Shown here in pieces: positions 44,101 through 54,500 of a stretch of 64,000 nucleotides of DNA. Both the position numbers and the translations under genes were made by a program. Under the pieces are notes generated by a model that ran no database searches, had not been told where the DNA came from, and saw only the letters and a list, made by a program, of their open reading frames with translations. Source of the stretch: Tridacna crocea (taxonomy: Eukaryota; Mollusca; Bivalvia; Cardiida; Cardiidae); NCBI GenBank assembly GCA_943736015.1, contig OX031072.1:16209501-16273500 (forward strand), written 5' to 3'. Position 1 is the first letter of the stretch. Every line of letters starts with the position of its first letter.

Positions 44101-46337
44101 CTGTCCCTGGTCACAATACTGCAGAAAGTATCAGAAGCAAGCATTGCCATTTACCGGTAATCTAAATTTGTACTCATAATGGTAAGCATTTTGGCAAAAA
44201 CTTTGATAAAGAAAACTATTTCAAAGGTTGAACATAAAAGTTATGCTTTTTGGATAATTTTCAAGTTATGTAACCCTTTACCACACAATCCCATGTTCTC
44301 TCTTCAAGGAGTTAGGCTTTGGAAAGGAATTAAATCTGTTGTAATGACTTTTGACAATTTTTGGAAGAAAAGGAATTGGCCAAGCCAGGGATTTGAACAA
44401 GAGGCCTTTCTCAAGTCATATTAAGAAGACTAGGGAGGCTTGGCAAAGAATTTAAGAAATGTTGTTGGAGTTTGCAATATCACACTTTTGTTCACAATTA
44501 GCTACTAAAAGATACAGTTTGTAAAATGCATAAAAACAATTACCCTATAAACTCATAAACTGGTTCTAGGCACAGGTTTGAGTAAGAAATACATGAGTAA
44601 TTTAAGCTACAATAATTAAAATTTTAAGAGGATGAACTTGCCTAATGAAAAAAACTTGTCAGTTTACCCAGTGATTTTTCAAACAATAATATTTAAAAAA
44701 TAGGTGGTCAAAGTAAACTAGTTCATATTGGCAACCAGGATGGAAAATCTAGCAAACACTATTATATTCTGCCATAGATAACAAAGGCATCATGAAATTT
44801 TGCTTGATTGTTCAAGTAAAATGCGCAAGTAGGAATGAATAACATTTGTCTTGGTTTCTACAATTGTGAAACGCCCAGAAACATGTGTTCATTTCTCAAG
44901 AACCTACAGCCCAGATGACTCAGTGCACTACACATTTAATATATCAATCACATTCACATAAATGCATGTTTCAAGAAAACACATCTTAAAAGTCTTTGTG
45001 ATTGTGGATTATTTAGGGCCAGATTTTTTCCATTCATTCTGTGGAGAATGTTGATAAAATAATTGATGGAGTAATCATTATACTAGTATCAGGAAACAAC
45101 TATAGTTGGTCTTCAAGCTTCATCATAACACATTTTTAACTAGCAAAAACACACTTGTATCAGGAAACAGGGTTGTCTCAGCTTTGGGTAACCAGATTCC
45201 CACCCCAGACTGATTGAGTAACCGTCTCCACACCATATTATGAACATCTGTACAAACATAGTGACTCAGACTTTTAATTCTGACAGGTGGGAACAGATTG
45301 GACTGAGTGGGTTTTTTCAGGGTTTTGAAACTTTAAGCTGGTTTTAGACTACCAGATGGACAGACAGAGAGTCAAAAGCAAAATGCACTGGGATTTTGAA
45401 GGCCTGTACTACTATTTTGATATAAACATATGTTTCTGGGCTACTGCAATTGATGAAATTAAGACATATATCTGAATACCAAGTGATTAATACAATAATG
45501 GAGGTATCTCCTTATTTTTGTTTTCTGTTTTATAAAAATAAAAATGTAAAATTTTCTTTACAAAGCAAATTTCCTTTTTAAACCTGTAACCATACAATCT
45601 AGAGTCTAAAAGCAATGACAAAGGATTTCAGTGAACAGGCATTTTCTCCCTTTCCCATAATGTTTTTTTCCCTGTCAGAGACAAATTGCATTATTTGAGT
45701 CACATTTGAAATATAATCTGCGAACGCTCTCAATTTGGACCAAACCTCATTGATGTCATCTAATAGAAGAGTTTTGAAAACATTGTAATATTGAAAAGAT
45801 CTTTTTGTTACACTGCAGTGCTCTCCCTTATAAAGGATTTGGTTCAATCACTAGCATACACCTAGCATAAGCTGTCACACCCTTACTGCAAGTTTAAAGC
45901 TTGATCATCTGTCTGGTGGCCAGTATTTTCTCCTTTTGCCACAATTAGCCTTTGGTAGACAAATACCATCATTAAGCCATGTTTTATTTTTTGTTTGCAA
46001 ATGCTTTCAGTTTCCAGAATTGTGCCATTTTGTGAAAGGTTTCAGTAGATTCATATTTTAGCAAGAACTTTGAATTTACTGGGTATAACCGTAATTATCA
46101 TTTATTTGTCTATAAAAATTCACTTTTTTTTCATTGTATTTGCATATTTTGGCTACTTCCATGTTGCACTTAATTTTTTTGTAAGGCTATTTCAAATGGT
46201 TATGTGAGTTTCTGATACACTCTGTTCCTGATCACAATACTGCAGAAAGTATCAGAAGCTAGCATTGCCATTTGAACTTGATATTTACTTGTGGCTGTAG
46301 GCATTTGGAACTAAAAGTCATGCTATTTCTATACCTT

Positions 46338-46567
46338 TTAACCCTTTACCTGATATGCCAATTTGAGGCTCTTCCTTTTCAGTAGCACATAAAGATATGA
46401 TGTCAAAAATATGGATAAATGAGGATACAAATATCTGATTGAGTGGAAAACATTGTGGGAAAAGGAGAAATTGCTCGTTACGAGCAATTTCTCCTTTTCC
46501 CACAATGTTTTCAAAAGCTGTCTCTTGTTGATGCGTCAAAATGAATATCTATGGAGTAAAGGGTTAA
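46338..46567. mobile_element. MITE with C-type core in array unit 4 only
   Basis: TTAA 46338-46341 and 46564-46567, core arm GGAGAAATTGCTCGT, but flanks unlike C (TTTACCTGATATGCCA; ATCTATGGAGTAAAGGG, the latter B-like). It looks like an intermediate B/C type. Unit 3 reads TTTTCAAGTTATG where unit 4 has TTTTTAA…TTAAGTCATG. Confidence 0.82.
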
Positions 46568-46680
46568 GTCATGTAACCAGTAACCACACAACCCTAGTAG
46601 GTTCTCACTTTAAGGAGTTTGGCTTTGGAAAGGTTGTAATCCTATTACAATCACTTTTATCAATTCAGGGAAAAGAAATT

Positions 46681-46748
46681 AGCCAAGCTTGGGATTTGAA
46701 CCAGGGACCTGTTCTCAAGTCATACCAATTGGGCTACGGAGGCTTGGC
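46681..46748 (-). repeat. tRNA-like block of the array (best preserved copy)
   Basis: Minus strand starts GCCAAGC, has A-box TAGCCCAATTGG and B-box GGTTCAAATCC, and ends GCTTGGC, which pairs with the start. The A-B gap is only ~22 nt, so the anticodon arm is missing. The copies in units 1-3 (about 40878, 42734, 44376) keep the B-box region but have lost the A-box. Confidence 0.45.
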
Positions 46749-46929
46749 AAAGAAGTTAAGAAATTTTGTTTGTGCAAAATAGTACTTGTGTTTACAATTA
46801 GCAATTAAAGGTGGGTATTTAGAATTTTTACATCTCTCTAAATTAAAAAATATATATATCACTGAAATTCATATGAAAAAATAATACAAATTATCAATAA
46901 TTAAGATTCATAAAATTACAAAAAAAATT

Positions 46930-47114
46930 TTTTTGGATGGTATTCCCTTAAAAGGCTACGTAGCCTCTTAAGCTATTTTTAGATTTCGCGCCAAAAATCA
47001 ATAAAGCATTGTGGGAATGTCAGGTGACTGGCATGTGACTCATAACGCTTAAATTCCGTATCATAACAAACATGTAATAATTATTTTCCGTAAAAGCTTC
47101 TTCTGTGTATTCCT
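46930..47114 (+). promoter_or_regulatory. Possible promoter and untranslated first exon
   Basis: TTTCGCGCCAAAA (46984-46996) is an E2F-type site, followed by GCATTGTGGGAATG and CAGGTGAC. A consensus donor CCT|GTAAGTAAATG ends at 47114. Every ATG in the stretch meets a stop quickly, so an exon here would be non-coding. The block is not repeated elsewhere in the window. Just upstream AGGCTACGTAGCCT (46954-46967) is a perfect palindrome. Confidence 0.35.
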
Positions 47115-47356
47115 GTAAGTAAATGAGCGAACTGATCATCTAAAAATAGAATGTGTCTCACTTTGGTGTCAACCTTGGCCGTAGTAAACTTCTAATTTCT
47201 CGTGTTGTCGGACGGTTTTTGACTACTGGGGTTTTATGAATGAAAATTAAAAGGCTTTGGAAGTATAAGGATGATTTTTTTTCACTTTTGTAAAATTTTG
47301 GTCCCAAAATCTGAAGGGCCACCTTTGAAATATACAGTTTGTAAAGTACATCAAAA

Positions 47357-47516
47357 ATATTATCCTTTACCGCGTCTAAACTTTAAAAACGCTGAGAAGA
47401 AAACATTGTGGGGAAAAAGGAGAAAATGTTTTTCACCCTTTCTTAACAATTTTTAACTTTTGAATTGTGCTTTCAATTTTGAACCGTCCAAATTCTGTTG
47501 TTTGATAAAGAGGTAA
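47357..47516 (+). mobile_element. MITE family A, one core arm deleted
   Basis: ATCCTTTACCGCG, AAACATTGTGGGGAAAAAGG and right end TTTGATAAAGAGGTAA. Confidence 0.6.
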
Positions 47517-47619
47517 GGGTATTACCTTAGATGGAAACTTTAACAAAGAGAAACTTTTCCCAAAGCCCCAGCCCATTAAAACAAAGGTTTTCCAGGTCTT
47601 TTATTATTTCTGATTTAAG

Positions 47620-47711
47620 GAAGATCATGGCTTTGAAGTGGCACTACTTGGGAAACCATGGCAAACACCTGATTCTAAGGGAAGTCTACAAGATAACTCT
47701 GTATCAACATG
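47620..47711 (+). CDS. Putative exon of an unrecognised gene
   Basis: 92 nt between acceptor TATTTCTGATTTAAG and donor CATG|GTAAGT. Two frames are open: EDHGFEVALLGKPWQTPDSK… (phase 0 in, 2 out) and one with an ATG in good context at 47627 (MALKWHYLGNHGKHLILREV, phase 1 out). Both join the exon at 49103 in an open frame; the first continues through that whole exon, the second stops in its middle. I recognise no domain in either. A MITE begins 14 bp past the donor. Confidence 0.4.
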
Positions 47712-47724
47712 GTAAGTTGAACAC

Positions 47725-47952
47725 TTAATTCTTTACCAAACGACAAAATTACAGACTGGTCCAAATTGAAAGCATATGCAGACGACAAAATTAATTCAAC
47801 TGCAAAATTGAAATTTCTTTTGAGAAGGGTAGAAAACATTGTGGGAAAAGGAGAAAATGCTGGTTACTAGCATTTTCTCCTTTTCCCACAATATTTTCAA
47901 AATGCTTTTATCTAAGGGCAGTAAAATCGGGCATTGTTTGGGAAAGGATTTA
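47725..47952 (-). mobile_element. MITE family A, full copy
   Basis: TTAA 47725-47728; right end GGGAAAGGATTTA. Near-perfect core. Confidence 0.85.
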
Positions 47953-47995
47953 CTTACAAGATTTTAATGTGTCAACAGTACTAGCTTCATTTACA

Positions 47996-48173
47996 GACAG
48001 TTAAACAAAATTTAACTTTTGTAACAATGGAAGAAAATTATTCGAATGGGCAGAAAACACTGTGAGAAAAGGAAAAATTGCTCGTTATGAGCAATTTCTC
48101 CTTTTCCCACAGTGTTTGCAAAAGACGTGTACTGCAGACACGTAAAAACAAGGGCTTGTTTGGGAAAGGTTAA
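47996..48173 (-). mobile_element. MITE family C, left end eroded
   Basis: Core GGAAAAATTGCTCGTTATGA and right end TTGTTTGGGAAAGGTTAA (TTAA 48170-48173). Confidence 0.75.
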
Positions 48174-48625
48174 CAAATTTTCGTTTTCCCCCTCAATATT
48201 TTCTGCATTGTAAGATTAAAACAAACATTGTGTTAAATGTTAAAAGAGTAACCTTAAATTTCATCAAAGGAAACCAAGAAATCAGTCTTTGTGCTCTTTT
48301 GCAAATCTTGTGGGAAAATGAGCACTATCCCAGGAAACAGTATAGAGCAAATGTACCTTTTCCCCCAGTATTTCTACAATATAAGATTGAATATATAGAT
48401 GATTCATTATTATTGACATAATTATGTGAATGAAAGTTTGAAACTATGAGTTAACAGTAAAGTTTGATCAATGCTACATGTGCATATTTATTTTCTTTTA
48501 AACCAAATTCACACCTTATTTTGTCTTATTTTTTGTAAGAAAAAGTTGTTGGCCATTATTTTACTTGGGCCAGAGCTAGCACTGCTTACCTACTATGATT
48601 CATTTGCTTATGAATACCTGCTTCA

Positions 48626-48745
48626 ATTAACTCTATATCAAAGGATACAATTTTAGACTGGTCCAAACTGAAAGCATGTGCAGCTGACAAAATAAACTTA
48701 ACTCAAAAATTGAAATTTGTTTCCAGCTGGGGTAAAAAATTATTT
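48626..48745 (-). mobile_element. MITE family A, left-half fragment
   Basis: TTAACTCTATATCAAAGGAT, TTAGACTGGTCCAAACTG and AAATTGAAATTTGTTTCCAG; the core is missing. Confidence 0.65.
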
Positions 48746-48840
48746 TACAATCATGTGTAGTTACATACATGTAATGTCAAAAGTTTGCTACTAGTCCTAC
48801 TAGTACCACTTGTCCACTGTTATGGTATTATATAATGTAC

Positions 48841-49071
48841 TTAACTCTCTATACCACACAAGAAAATCTTAGACTGGTCCAAATTCAAAGCATTTGCAGA
48901 TCTCTGACAAAAATGTGACTGAAATACTGAAATTTGGTTTTGGAAGGGTAGAAAACATTGTGGGAAAAGGAGAAAATGCTGGTTAACAGATTGTTCTCCT
49001 TTTCCCAAATGTTTCGAAAAGTTTTCTTTCTCTGGGTCATCAAAAGTCAGGGTTGGGTGGTATAGAGTTAG
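48841..49071 (-). mobile_element. MITE family A, full copy
   Basis: TTAA 48841-48844; right end TATAGAGTTAG. The second core arm has decayed. It ends 31 bp before the next putative exon. Confidence 0.78.
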
Positions 49072-49102
49072 GGGTGTAACTAATTGTTGCTTTAAATTTC
49101 AG

Positions 49103-49321
49103 TCCACATCATATGCCACATCGAGTCCAGATCGTATTTAACAGCAACCACATGCAAGATGAACCCAGACCCAAAGTTTTCCTTTCGGACAAATACAGTG
49201 GGGTCCTGACCCCCCAACCCCCGACCTTCTGTGTCGGGGGTTGGGGGGTCACCGTGTCGGTGAACGTAGTCAATCAAAATTTAAGAAGAAACAAACAAGA
49301 ATGGCCAATTACCAGCTTAGG
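49103..49321 (+). CDS. Putative exon of an unrecognised gene
   Basis: 219 nt between acceptor GCTTTAAATTTCAG and a moderate donor TTAGG|GTAATA. The frame continuing the phase-0 reading of the exon at 47620 is open throughout: PHHMPHRVQIVFNSNHMQDE, then a region with SDKYSGV, the hairpin-encoded segment and VSVNVVNQN. It leaves in phase 2, which fits the exon at 53697. It contains a perfect GC-rich 45-bp inverted repeat. No known domain is recognised; overall a plausible but unproven exon. Confidence 0.4.
49207..49251. repeat. Perfect 19-bp inverted repeat with G-runs
   Basis: TGACCCCCCAACCCCCGAC, 7-nt spacer, then GTCGGGGGTTGGGGGGTCA. Length 45 keeps the surrounding frame. The arms contain G5 and G6 runs, so hairpin or G-quadruplex formation is possible. 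Confidence 0.9.
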
Positions 49322-49555
49322 GTAATATGACAAGTGTTGTATAATATACCAGCCCATTGTGACCTGTTGATTGCCCAAGTCTGCGTTCGCCTGGGTGTGA
49401 AACAAGCGATTACCACACATTTCTGGTGCAAATTAACCTGCAATCCAGGCATGTAAATGAAATTGTACCCAACTTTTTTGGAAATAAATTAATCGACAAT
49501 TTTTATCGACAACTGGAAGAATTAATAAAAGGTACATTTGGTTAATTTTACGTCT

Positions 49556-49625
49556 TTTAACTCCTTACCAGAGGACATTATTTTTAGCCTTGTCCAAATT
49601 GATAGCTACAGCAGACAACAATGTA
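49556..49625 (-). mobile_element. MITE family A, left-end fragment
   Basis: TTAACTCCTTACCAGAGGAC and AGCCTTGTCCAAATTGATAG. Confidence 0.55.
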
Positions 49626-49832
49626 GAAGTATCTTGAAGAAATTTCACAAAGTATAATTTTTTTCCCCTTCCAAAGGCAAGGGGGCCATAGTTTGGGGTT
49701 TCCCATCTGTCTGTCTTTCATATTTTTCTTTGTGTATCGTAAGCATTGGACAGTCATTATTTGTGTATATTTCATGAAATACCATGTCATGGAAAAAAGT
49801 TCATGAAATGCCATGTCATGGAAAAAAGGGGC

Positions 49833-50062
49833 TTAGCCCTTTACCTAACAATACCAGGCTTTTACGACCCAGAGGAAGAAGCCTTCTGAAAACATTGTGG
49901 GAAAAGGAGAAAATGCAGATAACCAGCATTTTCTCCTTTTACCACAATTTTTTTCTACCCCTCAAAAGCCATGTTTCTATTTTTGAGACGAGTTTATTTT
50001 GTCATCTGCAATAGCTTTCAATATGGACAAGTCTAAAATTTTTTTGCTTGGTAAAGAGTTAA
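49833..50062 (+). mobile_element. MITE family A, full copy
   Basis: Left TTAG (mutated), right TTAA 50059-50062, good core. ATGCCATGTCATGGAAAAAA is duplicated in tandem just upstream (49779-49828). Confidence 0.83.
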
Positions 50063-50109
50063 AAGGGGCACATTATTTGATTGTGGACCAATGAATGGCT
50101 GGCCGGCCT

Positions 50110-50283
50110 GCCCGGGTGGCTCAGTGGTAAGCTTGTCGGACTCATGACCTGGTAGTTCTGAGTTCAATACCTGTTTGAGGCGAACTTTCCTTCCGGTGTA
50201 TTTTCGCCTTTCACCTCTGCCGAAGCACGAGGGTGTTTAAGTATTTTGAGGGCCTCTGCGAATGTTAACAACCGAAAAAAAAC
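50110..50283 (+). repeat. tRNA-derived SINE
   Basis: A-box TGGCTCAGTGG, anticodon-like loop CTCATGA (CAT, methionine type) and T-arm-like AGTTCAATACC at tRNA spacing. A ~100-bp non-tRNA body follows, ending in an A-run (CCGAAAAAAAAC). Acceptor and T stems pair poorly, so it is not a functional tRNA gene. Confidence 0.6.
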
Positions 50284-50685
50284 GTGAATTAATGCTATTA
50301 TCGCATAAAGTAAAGGTATTCTGAATTTACTGATTAATACATGTTTTCTTCTGTTAACCGCCCGATTTTTACCCATTAATACATGCTTATAACGATCCGA
50401 AAAGGCATGTTTTATGCAATAATGGACCAATATAAACCAAAAGTGGTGGTACCTCATATCTATATTATCACTGATGCTGATCAGAAATCTTTGGCAAAAA
50501 CTGATGAAACTTCATATATACATTCCTTATGCTAGTCTGCCATTTTTGTTTTTGCAATAGCGGGCGTGTTTTATTCAATGCTGTGTCATGGAAAAAGGGG
50601 GCTTAATGTATGTTTCTATCAAAAAAAGTCTTTTCGGTTAAGGATATTATTTTTAAAAAATATCCTGTTTTCTTTTGAATTTCAG

Positions 50686-50735
50686 CAAAGATATTAACTT
50701 GCCTTAGGAAACTTCAGCATGAAGACAGACTAGAG
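50686..50735 (+). other. Short exon candidate
   Basis: 50 nt between acceptor TCTTTTGAATTTCAG and donor GAG|GTAGGT. The only open frame (KILTCLRKLQHEDRLE) enters in phase 1 and leaves in phase 0. It does not fit in frame between the exons at 49103 and 53697, so it is either an exon of another transcript or chance. Confidence 0.25.
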
Positions 50736-51156
50736 GTAGGTCAAAGTTGTCAACCAGTTTCTAGCTGTTTTATCAAGTAACTTGTTTTCTTAATTCATAT
50801 TGCTTTGGCAAAATAGAACTTTTATATATAGAGCTAAGTTGGGTTGTAAAGTATTTTTTGTTTCATCTTTTTGTGCATAAAATCCTTGTCTGTAATGTGC
50901 TTCAATTGGCAGTACTGGTTTAATAATTTGATAACTGGAATACCGGTCCTGAATGTACAAAGTGTCATTATGGTAAAATGAGAAAATAAAGCCTTTTTTT
51001 GCATTACAGTTCTTCTCATAAATCAGTTACGCTCATAAATCAATTACAGCAACTTTTGATTTTTTTTTTCATCTCATTACCACATCTTTTTTCTAATCAA
51101 CTTATAGAAAATTCAAATTACATGGCATTGTACTTAAAATGTGAGGTTCAGTAGAC

Positions 51157-51253
51157 TGACAGTAGGAACTTCCATTGTTTATTTATCTATTAAAAATATA
51201 CAGTGTGGCCAGGGACAGGGGTTATATAGCACAAATGGAAGTTTCAACTGTCA
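51157..51253. mobile_element. Small MITE with ~20-bp inverted ends, copy 1
   Basis: TGACAGTAGGAACTTCCATT pairs with AATGGAAGTTTCAACTGTCA. The middle holds GTGTGGCCAGGGACAGGGG. A second copy is at 51779-51871. Confidence 0.7.
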
Positions 51254-51778
51254 GGTTGCTGGCAAAACTTTTTTCTTTGGCATAGCTGAATGTGCTTGCT
51301 TTTGACCTAGGTTATGGTATTGATGAAAAATAATTGAACAGAAATTGCAGAGGTCAAATCTACAATAAATATCAAGTTATAATTTCTTGAGCTTGTGAAA
51401 CTTACATAAATTCTTGGTTGTACCATCATATAAGTGCCTTTATATATGCATTACATGGAGTGGTAGCCCAAATATATAATAGTGTTATGACAAGTCCAGT
51501 CAACTTTTAACTTGCATGAAATTCAGGTTGCTGACAAACTTATGAGTAAACTACACAATTATATCTGCATTGTTGGGTCAAACATGTATCAAAGCCAATA
51601 AGGTCAACCTAAAAACTTACTTACCATGCCTTCAGGTTTCTCAAAAATCTGTCTCGTATAAATATGTAACCTATTAACTTAGATATGTATCAAAGTATAG
51701 GATTAAAAGTTTACTTGAAAACATTGTACCAACATCATATTTCTGCAGGGAGGTGAGGTTCAGTAGACTGACAGTAGA

Positions 51779-51871
51779 AACTTTCATCATTAATTTATAT
51801 AATATATATATATATGTATAGTGTGGCCAGGGACAGGGGTCATATAGTACAAATGGAAGTTTCGACTATCA
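51779..51871. mobile_element. Small MITE, copy 2
   Basis: TGACAGTAGAAACTTTCATC and AAATGGAAGTTTCGACTATC with the same CAGGGACAGGGG middle. Flanks GGTTCAGTAGAC (left) and GGTTGCTGGCAA (right) are also shared with copy 1, so a larger segment was duplicated. The rest of 50.7-52.5 kb shows no gene. Confidence 0.68.
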
Positions 51872-52528
51872 GGTTGCTGGCAATACCTATTTTTCAACTA
51901 TTTGTAAGCAGTTGGGTCACATGCATATCAGTGTATTAAACATAATTTGACAAGTTTGGTCAGCTTGAAAAGTTACTTACAATGCATTCAGGTTTCTTAA
52001 AAATCCATCTTTCAAATACTTGGCAATACTTTTTTTCAGCCATTTGTAAGCACTTTGGTCAAATGCATATTATGAGTTTCTCCACTGGTGATCTCAGAAA
52101 AACTAGCCATCTTTAAATTCAGGTCAAAAGCAGTGCCATCCTGAAATTATTCATGTAAGTTTCTTCAGATAAACTTATGAAATTATCCAACATTAAATTC
52201 AGGTTGCAAATAATACCATTTTCTTTATTACATAAATACCTTCAGGTAAATTCATTACATAGGCGTAACTTCTATTACGCACATCATGCACATGTGTAAT
52301 GCAAAAAAAAATCGAGAATAGGTCTTAGGTTACCTCTTTTTGTGTATTTTTCAGTTTGGCCATTTTCTAAAACAGCCAAGATTAGAAATATCTTGATTTT
52401 ACCGCTCTGATTCTATTTGGCTGATTCCAATCAATCCTGTCTTTGAAAACTAAATTTCTACCTCAGAAGAGGCTCGAAATAATTTTATAGCCATCTTGAA
52501 TATCGAGAGTTTCTTTGGGGAGGCCCAA

Positions 52529-52570
52529 CCCCCCCCCCCACCCCAACCCCCCCCACCCCAACCCCCAACA
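52529..52570. repeat. C-rich tract
   Basis: Four or more C runs of 4-11 separated by A or AA. On the minus strand this is a G-quadruplex-capable sequence. Confidence 0.85.
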
Positions 52571-52817
52571 ACAAGGAGTGACCCCATCTCATGCTCTCCT
52601 CCCACTTGTGCCTATGGCTCTCGAGAATGTCTGCGGTGTTCATGCATGCCTTCAGCGTGCATATAATTTGTTTTTTTTTGGTTACGCCCCTATAATACAA
52701 TTCTACACTGAATTTAGGTCTTAAGCAATTCTGTCTTTAAACTAACTGTAAAGTATGTTCCGTCACATAAAGTTAAAAAACTAACCCATGTTAAATTCAG
52801 GTCTCTAGCAATACTAT

Positions 52818-53460
52818 CTTTAACCTTTTTACCAAACAATCCAGAGTGTCAAATACCCCAAGGGAAAAACCTGTCAAAAACATTGTTGGGAAAAAAGAAA
52901 ATATAAGTTACTAGAAAAATATCAACTTATTTCATTAAATTTTTTTCTTTTAAAAATTTAGGTAGTTCAGGGCAGCCTTAATGTCATGTGAAACTTACAA
53001 CTTAATTTCTGAACCAAATCGCAAAATTTTTGAACAGTCCAAATTGAAAGCATTTGCAGACAGCAAATTAAAATGTGGTTGAAAAATTAAAAATTCTTAT
53101 TATAGGGTAGAAAACATTGTGGGAAAAGGAAAAAATGCTATTTACCAGCAAAATATCAACAAACCTGATCATATTTTTTTCTTTCAAAATTTGAGGTAGT
53201 TGAGCTTTTAAGTTCTGTAAAACTTACAACTTTAACTCCATACCAAATCACAAAATTTTAGACAGGACTAATTGAAAGCATTTGCAGATGACAAAATGAA
53301 TGTGTTTGAAAAATTGAAATTTGTTTTTAGAAGGGTAGAAAACATTGTGGGGAAAAGAGAAAATGTATGTCACTAGAAAAATAGCAACTGCATTACGTTT
53401 TTCTCTTTCAAAATTTGAGGTACCTAGTTTTGGGCAGCTGTGAAGCTTAAAATTATAATT
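52818..53460. repeat. ~227-bp tandem units derived from a TTAA MITE
   Basis: Units begin near 52818, 52998 and 53225 (CTTACAACTTTAACTCC, ACCAAATCACAAAATTTT). Each contains AAAACATTGTGGGAAAAG but a broken second arm (ATATCAAC instead of the complement) and a shared TTTTCTTTCAAAATTTGAGG block. The defective core suggests amplification as DNA repeats, not new transposition. Confidence 0.65.
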
Positions 53461-53694
53461 CAAGCCTACAGTATGAATATTTTGTACTTCTTTTCATACA
53501 AAATCAGGATTGTGGTCACTTCCATATTTGATCATGTCAAAATGAATGAAATAACAAATACTTGAACCTGTAAATCTTGGTGTTAATTTTCAAAATCCAA
53601 CATCGGTTTTCTTTGCTATTTGTTTGTTTTTTGTCTGTCTGTTTGTGTGTATGTATGTTTGTTTGTTTTTTATGTTTACTTCAAACTTTTGCAG

Positions 53695-53819
53695 AGGTTT
53701 TGTGTGCAGTGCTATCACCACATTGATTACCTAGGTACCGGTCTGCAAAAATGTACCCGATATGGCCAATGTGCAGAGAGGATTATAGGCCTTTCCTTTT
53801 CTGATGCAAGAATTTGCAG
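53695..53819 (+). CDS. Putative exon, cysteine-rich
   Basis: Acceptor after a GT/T-rich tract (TTTTGCAG, with an alternative AG 2 nt on) and donor TTTGCAG|GTTAAG. The open frame encodes RFCVQCYHHIDYLGTGLQ then KCTRYGQCAERIIGLSFSDA. Cysteine pattern C-x2-C-x15-C-x5-C suggests a small metal-binding or disulfide fold, but I recognise no family. With the second AG the entry phase fits the exon at 49103. Confidence 0.4.
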
Positions 53820-54079
53820 GTTAAGATAGTACTGTCATGGAGTGTGTTTGCAACCCAGGTCCAGAGATCTTATATGGGTATAAGATCTCAGGTGCCCAGT
53901 CTGTTTCAAAACCTCACCCCCAACAAATTACACTTTATTTATTTAAAAAAAATGCATCCCTGTCTTCTTGATCTACATAAGACTGTTAGGCCCAGGCATG
54001 TCAGAAAACATTGAAATTGTGATCCTTACATACAGTTAGATGGCCATTTACATGCTGACACCCATATTATATTGAGCAG

Positions 54080-54500
54080 GTAAGAAAATGGCCATTGGCA
54101 TGCCTAGAGAAACTGCTCCTATCCATATTGGCCACACCGTGCTAGGTGGACAGTCTTGTCTGATGTCTGGACTCTTAAAATATATTAAATATTGTGTCAG
54201 CATTTTAACACGGGTAATGAACTTTACCTTTTACCATACATTGCCATAACTCTATGGTGGTGTGTTTTTATAAACGACTGTGTGGCCAGAATGTTTGAAA
54301 ACATCTGATCATGATCTCAAAAAGATGGTGAAAATGGTCATTGCAAAGTCGACATCAAAATGAGCAATTAAAGAAAATGACCATTAATATTCACAATATA
54401 CTTTTCCTTAAATATTGGCCACACAGTGCATAGTGAACAGTCTTGTCTGGGTCAGTGTTTGAATTTGTATGATACAGAATACAATATTGTGTCGGCTAAC
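54080..54500. repeat. ~290-bp imperfect duplication
   Basis: ATATTGGCCACAC.GTGC…ACAGTCTTGTCTG and AATATTGTGTC occur at 54127-54200 and again at 54414-54500. Confidence 0.6.

Larger units (their letters stand above)
39440..46790. repeat. Four-unit tandem array, ~1.64 kb per unit
   Basis: Units start near 39440, 41280, 42915 and 44577. Anchors recurring in order are CTTGTATCAGGAAAC…GGGTTGTCTCAG (40028, 41858, 43488, 45152), GATACACCCTGTCCCTGGTC (40601, 42456, 44091) and ACCCTTTACCACACAATCCC (40783, 42630, 44275). Units 1-3 are close to each other. Unit 4 is older: 45470-46200 is diverged and contains eroded MITE pieces (45578-45760, 45905-46045). Each unit ends with a degenerate tRNA-like block. 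No coding exon is seen. Confidence 0.92.

Noticed and set aside
39440..46790. CRISPR or other spacer array
   Set aside because: Units are 1.6 kb, noncoding tandem duplicates in eukaryotic DNA; no short direct repeats with unique spacers anywhere in the window.
180..50014. Many 60-100 residue frames with ENIVGKGENAG…HFLLFPQCF-type peptides
   Set aside because: They are translations of the palindromic MITE core on either strand. They recur wherever the element occurs and carry no gene context; automated annotation would likely call them falsely.
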